Assembly (NCBI GenBank): GCA_021160625.1
Contig: JAGHCE010000188.1
Coordinates: 1-7,167, forward strand
From: Planctomycetota bacterium
GTDB lineage: Bacteria > Planctomycetota > DG-23 > SLPQ01
DNA length: 7,167 nt
Direction: 5' to 3'
Shown here: positions 1-5,478 of the stretch, in pieces
How positions within the stretch are numbered: position 1 is the first letter of the stretch
Layout of the letters: the number at the start of each line of letters is the position of its first letter
The notes under the pieces: generated by a model
The model's database searches: none
What the model was told of the DNA's origin: nothing
Seen by the model: only the letters and a program-made list of their open reading frames with translations
Program-made: the position numbers and the translations under genes

Positions 1-1
1 A

Positions 2-907
2 ACCGACACCGTAAGCGTCCAGGACGGCGATATGGCGCTTGTGGCCCTGCCCTGCGAGCACGGTCTCTCGATTTCCTACACCCTCGACTATGCCTCCTCG
101 CTCATATCGACGCAGAGCTTCGCCTTTGACCTCTCGGAGGAAACCTTCGCGCGCGAGGTGGCGCCCGCAAGGACTTTCTGCCTTTCCACAGAGGTCGAGG
201 AGCTCAAGAAGCGCGGCCTCGGCCGCGGCGCGACCTACCAGAACACGCTGGTTGTCTCAGAAAAGGGCGTGATCGACAACGAGATTCGCTTCCCCAACGA
301 ATTCGCCCGCCACAAGGCGCTCGACATCGTTGGAGATCTTTTCCTGCTGGGCGCCGACCTCTACGCCAGGGTGGTCGGTGTCAAGTCCGGCCATGCCCTC
401 AACGTCAAGCTCGTGAAGGCCCTGCGCGAGCAAATGAAGAGCCCGGAGGTCAGCTCCTGGGACGAGGCGGCCGCGCTCGACATCAGGCGCATCCAGCGGA
501 TTCTGCCGCACAGGTATCCCTTCCTGTTGGTGGACCGCGTTCTCGAGATTGAGGACGAGAAGCGCGCCGTCGGCCTGAAAAACGTGACAATAAACGAGGA
601 ATTCTTCCAGGGGCACTTTCCGGACCATCCGGTTATGCCGGGGGTGCTGCAGATAGAAGCTATGGCCCAGCTGGCGGGCGTGCTGCTGCTGCGCAGGCTG
701 GAGCATTCCGGGAAGCTTGCGTACCTGCTCTCACTCGACGGCGTGAAGCTCAGAAGGGCGGTCGTGCCCGGAGACCAGCTGCGCCTGGAAGTCGAGATCG
801 TCCGCCTCAGGAACCGCACCGCCCAGGTCCGCGCCAGGGCCTCAGTCGAGGACCAAGTGGCCGCCGAGGCCCAGATAAAGTTTATGCTCGTGGACGCCGG
901 GGACTAA
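2..907 (+). CDS. lpxC/fabZ: LpxC-FabZ bifunctional fusion (UDP-3-O-acyl-GlcNAc deacetylase / 3-hydroxyacyl-ACP dehydratase), 5' partial
   Basis: The frame is open from base 2, so the gene enters from outside the window; the ATG at 32 is internal. The visible 301 residues hold the second LpxC domain and a whole FabZ domain. LpxC marks (residue 1 = codon 2-4) are ARTFC near 56-60, FARHKALDIVGDL with the expected zinc ligands His104 and Asp108, and KSGHAL with the catalytic His131. The first zinc-ligand histidine must lie upstream. A linker near 145-155 leads to FabZ: ILPHRYPFLLVDRV near 167-180 and GHFPDHPVMPGVLQIEAMAQ with catalytic His205 and Glu219. LpxC commits UDP-3-O-acyl-GlcNAc to lipid A; FabZ dehydrates 3-hydroxyacyl-ACP for fatty acid elongation. 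One chain ties together two enzymes that compete for the same acyl-ACP pool. Both activities are cytoplasmic. lpxA follows after 198 bases. Confidence 0.96.
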   Translation, partial: TDTVSVQDGDMALVALPCEHGLSISYTLDYASSLISTQSFAFDLSEETFAREVAPARTFCLSTEVEELKKRGLGRGATYQNTLVVSEKGVIDNEIRFPNEFARHKALDIVGDLFLLGADLYARVVGVKSGHALNVKLVKALREQMKSPEVSSWDEAAALDIRRIQRILPHRYPFLLVDRVLEIEDEKRAVGLKNVTINEEFFQGHFPDHPVMPGVLQIEAMAQLAGVLLLRRLEHSGKLAYLLSLDGVKLRRAVVPGDQLRLEVEIVRLRNRTAQVRARASVEDQVAAEAQIKFMLVDAGD

Positions 908-939
908 GCGGCTCCAAGTAGAAGCAATCCGGTTGTCAA

Positions 940-1031
940 GTAGGGGCGAGTGGAGCCTGGCCCTCGAAAGGCCGGATGATTGCCACGGACAACGTCCGTG
1001 GCCCCCGTAGCAAAGAGGGGTCGAAGACCCC
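940..1031 (+). repeat. Dispersed palindromic repeat, copy A
   Basis: Copy A lies in the lpxC/fabZ-lpxA spacer. It opens with GTAGGGGCGAG (940-950). Bases 940-1006 match 1989-2055 (copy B) at 57 of 67 positions, ungapped, counted by eye. It contains a hairpin with arms GCCACGGAC (982-990) and GTCCGTGGC (994-1002) around an AAC loop. A second hairpin follows, GGGGTC (1017-1022) and GACCCC (1026-1031) around GAA. Neither hairpin is followed by a T tract, so these are not typical intrinsic terminators. Confidence 0.85.
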
Positions 1032-1105
1032 CCGTGACAGACCGCGTTAGAGGACATCGGTTAGTTAGAACCACTTAGGCCGGGTGCGGGCCGCGAACCG
1101 GCGCA

Positions 1106-1918
1106 GTGAAAGAGGGGGAGACTGACATCGCAGTCACCATTCATCCCACCGCAGTAGTGGAGAAGGGCGCCGAGCTCGCCGACGGCGTCTCGGTAGGCCC
1201 CTTGTGCGTAATAGGCCCCCACGTCCGGGTCGGCGAGGGCACGAGGCTCATAAACAGCGTGACCCTTATGGGCCGCACCACCATCGGCCGCGACAACCTC
1301 ATTTACCCTTACGGCGTCCTCGGCGCGCCGCCGCAGGACCTCAAATACAAGGGAGGCGACACCCTCCTCGAGATAGGCGACGCCAACACCATCCGCGAAC
1401 ACGTCACGATGAACGTGGGCACCGAGGACGGCGGCGGCCGAACGAGGATCGGCTCGAACAATCTCCTTATGTGCGCCTGCCACGTTGCGCATGACTGCAA
1501 CGTCGCCGACAAATGCATCATCGCCAACAACGTGCTTCTGGCCGGGCACGTTCACGTCGGCGACTCGGTCGTGCTTTCCGGCTCGGTCGGCGTTCACCAC
1601 TTCGTGACCATTGGTGAATACGCCTTTGTCGGCGGCCTCTCGCGGATAGTGCGCGACGTGCCGCCCTTCCTTATGACCGAGGGCAGCCCAGCCGCCGCGC
1701 GCGCACTCAACCTCGTCGGCCTGAGGCGAAACGGCTTTTCCCGCGAGGCCGTCGCCGCCCTCGAAGCCGCTTTCAAGGCCATTTTCCGCTCCGGCGAACC
1801 TATGGCGAGCGTCCTCGACGAGATAGAGGCCGCTGACCCTTCAAAGGAGGTAAGCCGCCTCGCGGTCTTCCTGCGCACCCGGACAAACGGCAAGCACGGC
1901 CGGGCGATGCAGCCTTGA
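1106..1918 (+). CDS. lpxA: LpxA, acyl-ACP:UDP-N-acetylglucosamine O-acyltransferase
   Basis: This cytoplasmic enzyme does the first step of lipid A synthesis, moving a 3-hydroxyacyl group from ACP to the 3-position of UDP-GlcNAc. The 270 residues (from GTG 1106) match family length. The N-terminal two thirds is a left-handed beta helix of hexapeptide repeats starting at IHPTAVV (12-18). Signature stretches are GAPPQDLKYKGG (73-84), LEIGDANTIREHVT (88-101) and HVAHDC (126-131), where His129 matches the catalytic His125 of E. coli. His148 in AGHV and Gly177 (E. coli Gly173, part of the acyl-chain ruler) are kept; a glycine there is compatible with a long acyl chain. The C-terminal helical domain begins near LVGLRRNGFSREA (203-215). 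An in-frame TAG at 1076 limits the start. GTG 1106 is the only canonical choice keeping the first repeat, but the ribosome site favours ATC 1127, giving 263 residues. Confidence 0.95.
   Translation: MKEGETDIAVTIHPTAVVEKGAELADGVSVGPLCVIGPHVRVGEGTRLINSVTLMGRTTIGRDNLIYPYGVLGAPPQDLKYKGGDTLLEIGDANTIREHVTMNVGTEDGGGRTRIGSNNLLMCACHVAHDCNVADKCIIANNVLLAGHVHVGDSVVLSGSVGVHHFVTIGEYAFVGGLSRIVRDVPPFLMTEGSPAAARALNLVGLRRNGFSREAVAALEAAFKAIFRSGEPMASVLDEIEAADPSKEVSRLAVFLRTRTNGKHGRAMQP
1114..1120 (+). promoter_or_regulatory. Shine-Dalgarno GGGGGAG pointing to an ATC start of lpxA
   Basis: GGGGGAG ends six bases before an in-frame ATC at 1127-1129. The other genes here show the same 6-8 base spacing between a purine-rich site and their start codon. 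The only canonical start before the first hexapeptide repeat is GTG 1106, which has no purine-rich site upstream (the bases before it read ccgcgaaccggcgca). The site therefore favours initiation at ATC 1127. Confidence 0.5.
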
Positions 1919-1955
1919 GAATGGACGCCGTCACGTAGCGCGCGCATCATTTTCG

Positions 1956-1984
1956 CCACAGAGGCACCGAGACACAGAGAAACA
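1956..1984 (+). repeat. CACAGAG-rich microrepeat
   Basis: Directly before copy B the sequence reads as degenerate CACAGAG / CACCGAGA / CACAGAGA / AACAC units with a period near 8-9 bases. It is low-complexity, has no coding sense in context and lies 38 bases after the lpxA stop. Similar CACAGAG strings occur between genes in many environmental genomes; that is recollection, not a search. Confidence 0.5.
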
Positions 1985-2072
1985 CGACGTAGGGGCGAGG
2001 GGAGCCTGGCCCGCGGAAGATCAGGTGATCGCCACGGGCAACGCCCGTGGCCCCCCGTAGCAGGAAGGGGGC

Positions 2073-2091
2073 GAAGCCCTCCCCGCGCGTG
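2073..2091 (+). repeat. 19-bp direct repeat, left copy
   Basis: GAAGCCCTCCCCGCGCGTG here is repeated exactly at 2134-2152. The left copy begins inside the right arm of the GCGAAGC hairpin of composite B. Confidence 0.85.
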
Positions 2092-2133
2092 TGGTGGGAG
2101 AGGTAGGACAAGCATTCTTGCCTGTCACTTACT

Positions 2134-2152
2134 GAAGCCCTCCCCGCGCGTG
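2134..2152 (+). repeat. 19-bp direct repeat, right copy
   Basis: This is an exact copy of 2073-2091, separated from it by 42 bases. Those bases carry a GTAGG-led hairpin (near 2103-2128) with a TTCT loop, a diverged relative of the module at 2152-2189 and 6962-7000. The pattern suggests an insertion or local duplication inside the composite. Confidence 0.85.
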
Positions 2153-2212
2153 CAGAATAAACGACGGCGGACAAGAATGTCCACCCTACGTAGCCACCAG
2201 TGGCACATAGCA

Positions 2213-2220
2213 GGAAGGAG
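2213..2220 (+). promoter_or_regulatory. Shine-Dalgarno GGAAGGAG for the dehydrogenase gene
   Basis: GGAAGGAG sits seven bases before GTG 2228 and fixes that codon as the start. The longer in-frame extension to a GTG at 2150 would read through repeat B and puts basic, non-conserved residues before the nucleotide-binding fold, so it is rejected. ATG 2240 is also in frame but 19 bases from the site. Confidence 0.8.
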
Positions 2221-2227
2221 ACACATC

Positions 2228-3256
2228 GTGGCCTTGAGAATGGCCGTAGTAGGCGTTGGGAGTATGGGCGAGGCGCACGCGCGCGTTTCGGCCGCGCTGC
2301 CGGGCGTGGATCTCGTCGCCGTTTCGGATGCCGACCGGACGCGCTGCAGCGAGGTGGCGAAGCGTTATTCGACACAGGCCGTCGATGACTACAGGGACCT
2401 CGAGGGGAGAGTCGACGCCGTAAGCATCGCCGTGCCCACCCTCTTTCACGCCGAGGTGGCGCGCTTCTTTTTGGAAAGGGGCACCTCGGTCCTTGTCGAA
2501 AAGCCGATGGCGCGGACGTCCGCCGAGGCGGCCGGCCTCGTGGAAGCGGCGCAAAAATCCGGCGCCACGCTTATGGTCGGCCACATCGAGCGCTTTAACC
2601 CCGCCTTTATGGCCATCGAGGGGATGTGCGTGGAGCCGCTTTTTATCGAGTGCGATCGCATAAGCCCCTTTCGGTTTCGCTCGGCCGACGTAGGCGTGGT
2701 ATTTGACCTGATGATCCACGACATCGACATAATACTGAGCCTCGCGCGCTCGAAGCCCGAAACAATCGACGCCTGCGGTGTTGGGGTCCTCGGCGAAAAC
2801 GAGGACATCTGCAACGCCCGGATCGTCTTTGAAAACGGCTGCGTCGCCAACGTAACCGCCAGCCGCGTCTCCACCAAGTCCCTGCGCAAGATACGCCTCT
2901 TCGGCCGTGATTCCTACATCACCATCGACTACGCCGCCAGGCAGGCCCTCCTCTACCGCAAGTCCTCCAAGTTCACCGTCGACGTCGCAAAGGCGATGAA
3001 AAGCGGCGCAACGTCGCTTGCCGACTTCGCGGGGATGTCATTCCCGGACCTCCTCGACATCCGGGAGATCGAGCTCGACGACCACGAGCCGCTCGCAAAG
3101 GAGCTCGAAGCCTTCACCCACGCTGTCATCTCCGGAAGTGCCCCTCCCGTCACCGGCCACGACGGCTTAGAGGCCCTGGAAGTGGCCGAGGATGTGCTGG
3201 CATCCGTGAAGGCGTACCGTGAGAGGGTGGACAGGAGGTCGCCTTCGACCCCTTGA
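2228..3256 (+). CDS. Gfo/Idh/MocA-family NAD(P)-dependent oxidoreductase, possibly GnnA-like
   Basis: The product has 342 residues, normal for the family, and should be cytoplasmic. An N-terminal Rossmann fold carries VVGVGSMGEAHARV (7-20), the GxGxxG dinucleotide site. VEKPMA (90-95) holds the EKP motif with the usual active-site lysine, Lys92. GHIERFNP (118-125) and DLMIHDIDIIL (160-170) are typical of the C-terminal alpha/beta catalytic domain, His164 lying where these enzymes place a catalytic histidine. The family oxidises or reduces sugars and sugar nucleotides. Its place after lpxC/fabZ and lpxA suggests a lipid A role. In Acidithiobacillus and Leptospira the relative GnnA oxidises the 3-hydroxyl of UDP-GlcNAc so GnnB can transaminate it, giving amide-linked acyl chains. 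No GnnB-like gene follows, so the GnnA assignment is inference; another sugar dehydrogenase is possible. The start is set by the ribosome site at 2213-2220. Confidence 0.9.
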   Translation: MALRMAVVGVGSMGEAHARVSAALPGVDLVAVSDADRTRCSEVAKRYSTQAVDDYRDLEGRVDAVSIAVPTLFHAEVARFFLERGTSVLVEKPMARTSAEAAGLVEAAQKSGATLMVGHIERFNPAFMAIEGMCVEPLFIECDRISPFRFRSADVGVVFDLMIHDIDIILSLARSKPETIDACGVGVLGENEDICNARIVFENGCVANVTASRVSTKSLRKIRLFGRDSYITIDYAARQALLYRKSSKFTVDVAKAMKSGATSLADFAGMSFPDLLDIREIELDDHEPLAKELEAFTHAVISGSAPPVTGHDGLEALEVAEDVLASVKAYRERVDRRSPSTP

Positions 3257-3316
3257 AGAAGTGCGCTATGCGGGGGGGGGCCTCGTGCATAGGGGCCGAG
3301 GTGCAAAGAAGGGAAG

Positions 3317-3361
3317 ACGGCATCCAGAGACGTCGGGAAGCGCCGTAGGGCGGGTTTTTTT
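3317..3361 (+). terminator. Possible intrinsic terminator after the dehydrogenase gene
   Basis: A run of seven T (3355-3361) follows a GC-rich stretch. The nearest stem is only CGCC (3341-3344) with GGCG (3349-3352) around GTAG; a longer alternative pairs ACGGC (3317-3321) with GCCGT (3342-3346). The T tract and position suit a terminator, but the stem is weak, so the call is tentative. Confidence 0.4.
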
Positions 3362-3371
3362 GTATCGATTG

Positions 3372-3399
3372 TTGACAAACGCATTTTTTATGTTCAAAT
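3372..3399 (+). promoter_or_regulatory. Candidate sigma-70-type promoter (TTGACA / TCAAAT)
   Basis: A perfect -35 TTGACA (3372-3377) is followed after 16 bases by TCAAAT (3394-3399), which matches four of six -10 positions. It lies in a conspicuously AT-rich island (about 3354-3419) in otherwise GC-rich DNA, upstream of the transport operon. Confidence 0.5.
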
Positions 3400-3406
3400 T
3401 ACGTGT

Positions 3407-3415
3407 TGATATACT
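3407..3415 (+). promoter_or_regulatory. Candidate extended -10 promoter (TGATATACT) for the transport operon
   Basis: TG-A-TATACT matches the extended -10 form TGnTATAAT at all but one consensus base. Transcription would start near 3421-3423, just at the base of the hairpin 3421-3436. It could act alone or compete with the TTGACA promoter just upstream. Confidence 0.5.
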
Positions 3416-3420
3416 TTTGG

Positions 3421-3546
3421 GCCGGGAAATCCCGGCGCGGGAGTATCCCCGGGGGGGATCGCGAGAAGAGGGAGCCCAGTTCAATTTTCCCTGCGGCGTC
3501 GTGCCGCATCAGGGTCCATAGAGCGTGACTGTTGGGGGTAAAGCGT
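3421..3546 (+). promoter_or_regulatory. Structured 5' leader of the transport operon
   Basis: Three hairpins lie between the predicted transcription start and the first start codon: GCCGGG/CCCGGC around AAAT (3421-3436); ATCCCC (3445-3450) with GGGGAT (3454-3459), with CGCG arms outside; and TGCGGC (3492-3497) with GCCGCA (3503-3508), extended by CCC/GGG. No T tract follows any of them. I do not recognise a known riboswitch class. The ribosome site GGGGG (3534-3538) lies outside the stems as drawn. Confidence 0.4.
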
Positions 3547-3714
3547 ATGCTTGGTCTCGGATTTGGAGTGGGGCTCGTCTACCTGCTCTGCATACTGAGC
3601 GCCCTTTTGTGCATCTTCTACGGGCTGGTCAACTGGAACAGGGGTGACGAGCCGGTTAAGACTGAAGACATCGAATGGGTCGAGGACGAGGAAAAGGCCG
3701 AGGAAGTTCTCTAA
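3547..3714 (+). CDS. Small membrane protein, symporter small accessory subunit
   Basis: The product has 55 residues: a short MLGLG N-terminus, one hydrophobic helix (about 6-28, GVGLVYLLCILSALLCIFYG), then VNWNRG and a strongly acidic tail (35-54, ten Asp/Glu). The LCILSALLC-x-x-YGLVNWNRG pattern is what I recall from small proteins encoded just before sodium:solute symporters, annotated as symporter small accessory proteins. The gene ends 23 bases before the symporter start, which fits. It probably sits in the inner membrane and helps assemble or regulate the symporter; the precise role is not known to me. ATG 3547 is preferred, eight bases after GGGGG at 3534-3538; a TTG at 3532 in the same frame has no upstream ribosome site. 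Confidence 0.82.
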   Translation: MLGLGFGVGLVYLLCILSALLCIFYGLVNWNRGDEPVKTEDIEWVEDEEKAEEVL

Positions 3715-3737
3715 CCTATATGAAGGGGAGACAGGGA

Positions 3738-5441
3738 ATGCACAAGGTCCTTTTAGTACTCGTGGTGATTGTCGGTGTATTTCTCTGGGCCGAGCCGGCC
3801 TTGGCGCAGGAGGCCGCCGCGGGAGCCGCGGCCGAGGGGATGCACATCAACCTTTCCCAGACGATTACCGTCATCGTTTACCTTATGATCTTGGGGTACC
3901 TGGGTTACCTGGGGTACCGCAGGTCGAAGACCGCGGAGGACTATCTTCTCGCCGGACGCAACGTGCACCCGTACGTTATGGCGCTTTCGTACGGGGCAAC
4001 GTTTATCTCCACGTCGGCGATTGTCGGTTTCGGGGGCGTGGCGGGGATGGTCGGGATGTCGCTTTTGTGGCTGACGTTCCTGAACATCTTCGTGGGCATT
4101 TTCATCGCCTTTGTGTTTCTCGGCGGCCCGACGCGCCGGATGGGTCACCACCTGGGCGCCCACACCTTCCCGGAGCTTTTGGGCAAGCGCTATAACTCGC
4201 GCTTCATCCAGGTCTTTGCCGGGGTGATTATCTTTCTGCTGATGCCTGTTTACGCTGGCGCGGTGCTGTTGGGCGGCGTGAAGTTTCTCTCCGTCAGTTT
4301 CGGGATGAGCCTGAACCAGGGCATCCTGCTGCTTTCGGTCATCATCGCCCTCTACGTCGTGGCGGGGGGCCTGCGCGGCGTTATGTACACTGACGCCTTC
4401 CAGGGGTCGGTGATGTTCGTGGGAATGGTGGTGCTGCTGGTGTTCGCCTACGTGAAGGCCGGCGGCTTCATCTCGGCCCACAAGGCGCTTGCCGCGCTCC
4501 AGAACTCTCCGGCCGGCGGCGGCCTTGTCGGTTACGCCGCGATGCCCACCTTCGGCAGCAAGTGGTGGTGGATCGTGATATCGAGCATGGTGCTGGGCGT
4601 CGGCATAGGCGTACTCGCCCAGCCGCAGCTGGCGGTTCGCTTTATGACGGTACGCAGCAAGAAGGAGCTAAACCGCGCCTGCGCCATAGGGGGGCTCTTT
4701 ATCCTCTCGATGACGGGAGGGGCTTTCACCGTTGGTGCCTTGAGCAACGTGTATTTCCAGAAGACGGCCGGTAAGGTCGCTTTCGACTACGTCAACGGGA
4801 ACATCGGAACGATTATCCCGACGTTCATCGACCAGGCTATGCCCAAGTGGTTCGGCCTGCTGTTTCTGCTTGCCCTCCTGGCCGCTGCGATGAGCACGCT
4901 GTCGAGCCAGTTCCATGTTATGGGCACTTCCATCGGCCGTGACGTCTACGAGCGCGGTATCCGCCGCAAGGTGGCCTCCGACCGCCTCACGCGCCTGATA
5001 ACCCAGGCCGGCGTGGCGCTGGCCATTGTGTTTACCGTCGTCCTCACGTGGCAGTACGCCAAGAACCCCAAGGAGCCCATCATCGCGAGCGCTACCAGCA
5101 TCTTCTTTGCGCTGTGCGCCTCCACGTTCCTGCCGACGTTTCTTTTGGGGCTCTTCTGGCGCAGGATGAACCGCGCCGCCGCGATCTCGAGTATGCTTGC
5201 GGGCTTTCTTATGACGGCCTTCTGGCTTACGTTCATGCAGGTGAAACCCGCCTCGGCCTTGAGAATCTGCGGCTGGCTCTTCGAAAAGAAGTCGCTGGTC
5301 GCCAAGATGCCATGGCCCGTGGTGGACGCTATTATCCTGGCGCTGCCGCTGTCCTTTATCGTGGCCTTCGTGGTGGCGCTTGTTACGAAACCGATGTCCA
5401 AGGAGCACTTGGATAACTGCTACTCGACCGTGAGCGGGTAG
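3738..5441 (+). CDS. Sodium:solute symporter (SSS family)
   Basis: This inner-membrane permease takes up a small solute with Na+. It has 567 residues and about thirteen hydrophobic segments after residue 40. Residues 1-23 look like a cleavable signal peptide (MHKVLLVLVVIVGVFLWA, then ALA-QEA), as in some ActP-type carriers, leaving a short periplasmic lead before the first helix (about 41-60). SSS features are YRRSKTAEDYLLAGR (60-74), the unwound TM1 region YGATFISTSAIVGFGG (85-100), QPQLAVRFM (295-303) and LAAAMSTLSSQF (381-392), where Ser386 and Thr387 fall on the Na+-site serines of vSGLT. Substrate cannot be read; PanF, PutP and monocarboxylate carriers share these motifs. ATG 3738 follows AAGGGGAG (3723-3730) at seven bases; ATG 3720 is in frame but lacks the signal-peptide fit and that spacing. 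The porin gene follows after 37 bases. Confidence 0.93.
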   Translation: MHKVLLVLVVIVGVFLWAEPALAQEAAAGAAAEGMHINLSQTITVIVYLMILGYLGYLGYRRSKTAEDYLLAGRNVHPYVMALSYGATFISTSAIVGFGGVAGMVGMSLLWLTFLNIFVGIFIAFVFLGGPTRRMGHHLGAHTFPELLGKRYNSRFIQVFAGVIIFLLMPVYAGAVLLGGVKFLSVSFGMSLNQGILLLSVIIALYVVAGGLRGVMYTDAFQGSVMFVGMVVLLVFAYVKAGGFISAHKALAALQNSPAGGGLVGYAAMPTFGSKWWWIVISSMVLGVGIGVLAQPQLAVRFMTVRSKKELNRACAIGGLFILSMTGGAFTVGALSNVYFQKTAGKVAFDYVNGNIGTIIPTFIDQAMPKWFGLLFLLALLAAAMSTLSSQFHVMGTSIGRDVYERGIRRKVASDRLTRLITQAGVALAIVFTVVLTWQYAKNPKEPIIASATSIFFALCASTFLPTFLLGLFWRRMNRAAAISSMLAGFLMTAFWLTFMQVKPASALRICGWLFEKKSLVAKMPWPVVDAIILALPLSFIVAFVVALVTKPMSKEHLDNCYSTVSG

Positions 5442-5478
5442 CCTGGCAAACCCAGTGGGAGCAGTAAGGAGGCGGTGT

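Larger units (their letters stand above)
1987..2191 (+). repeat. MITE-like composite repeat, copy B, with terminal inverted repeats
   Basis: This fills most of the 309-base spacer between lpxA and the dehydrogenase gene; I see no gene, tRNA or clear promoter there. The ends are perfect 8-base inverted repeats, ACGTAGGG (1987-1994) and CCCTACGT (2184-2191). In order it holds: the block shared with copy A (1989-2055) with hairpin arms GCCACGGGC (2031-2039) and GCCCGTGGC (2043-2051); a hairpin centred on GCGAAGC (2071-2077); two exact 19-base direct repeats bracketing a third hairpin with a TTCT loop (2105-2126); and a fourth hairpin module (2152-2189) that recurs inverted at 6962-7000. No transposase is encoded, so any mobility would need one in trans. 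Confidence 0.75.

Noticed and set aside
982..1031. Hairpins of repeat A as the transcription terminator of lpxC/fabZ
   Set aside because: The stems are good, but no T tract follows either, and the same hairpins recur elsewhere as part of a dispersed repeat.
842..1057. Small minus-strand frames across the spacers near 842-1057 and 1594-2375
   Set aside because: They mainly translate the repeats (recurring residues such as GHGRCPW), lack ribosome sites and overlap real genes.
940..2191. A CRISPR array made of the repeated palindromes
   Set aside because: Copies are few, imperfect, about 1 kb apart and composite, without regular spacers or nearby cas genes.
2150..2227. A 26-residue N-terminal extension of the dehydrogenase from GTG 2150
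   Set aside because: It translates the end of repeat B, is basic and unlike the family, and ignores the good ribosome site placed for GTG 2228.
3281..3361. A cyclic-di-GMP-I (GEMM) riboswitch, suggested by GCATAGGGG, GTGCAAAG and GCCGTAGGGCGGG
   Set aside because: The hairpin expected between the first two elements is missing (only CCGAGG lies there), and the region lies before, not after, the predicted promoters.
3753..4481. A 242-codon minus-strand frame and a 183-codon plus-strand frame (3644-4195) over the symporter gene
   Set aside because: Both are His/Arg/Gly-rich shadow translations with no motifs, while the symporter frame has clear membrane helices and SSS signatures.
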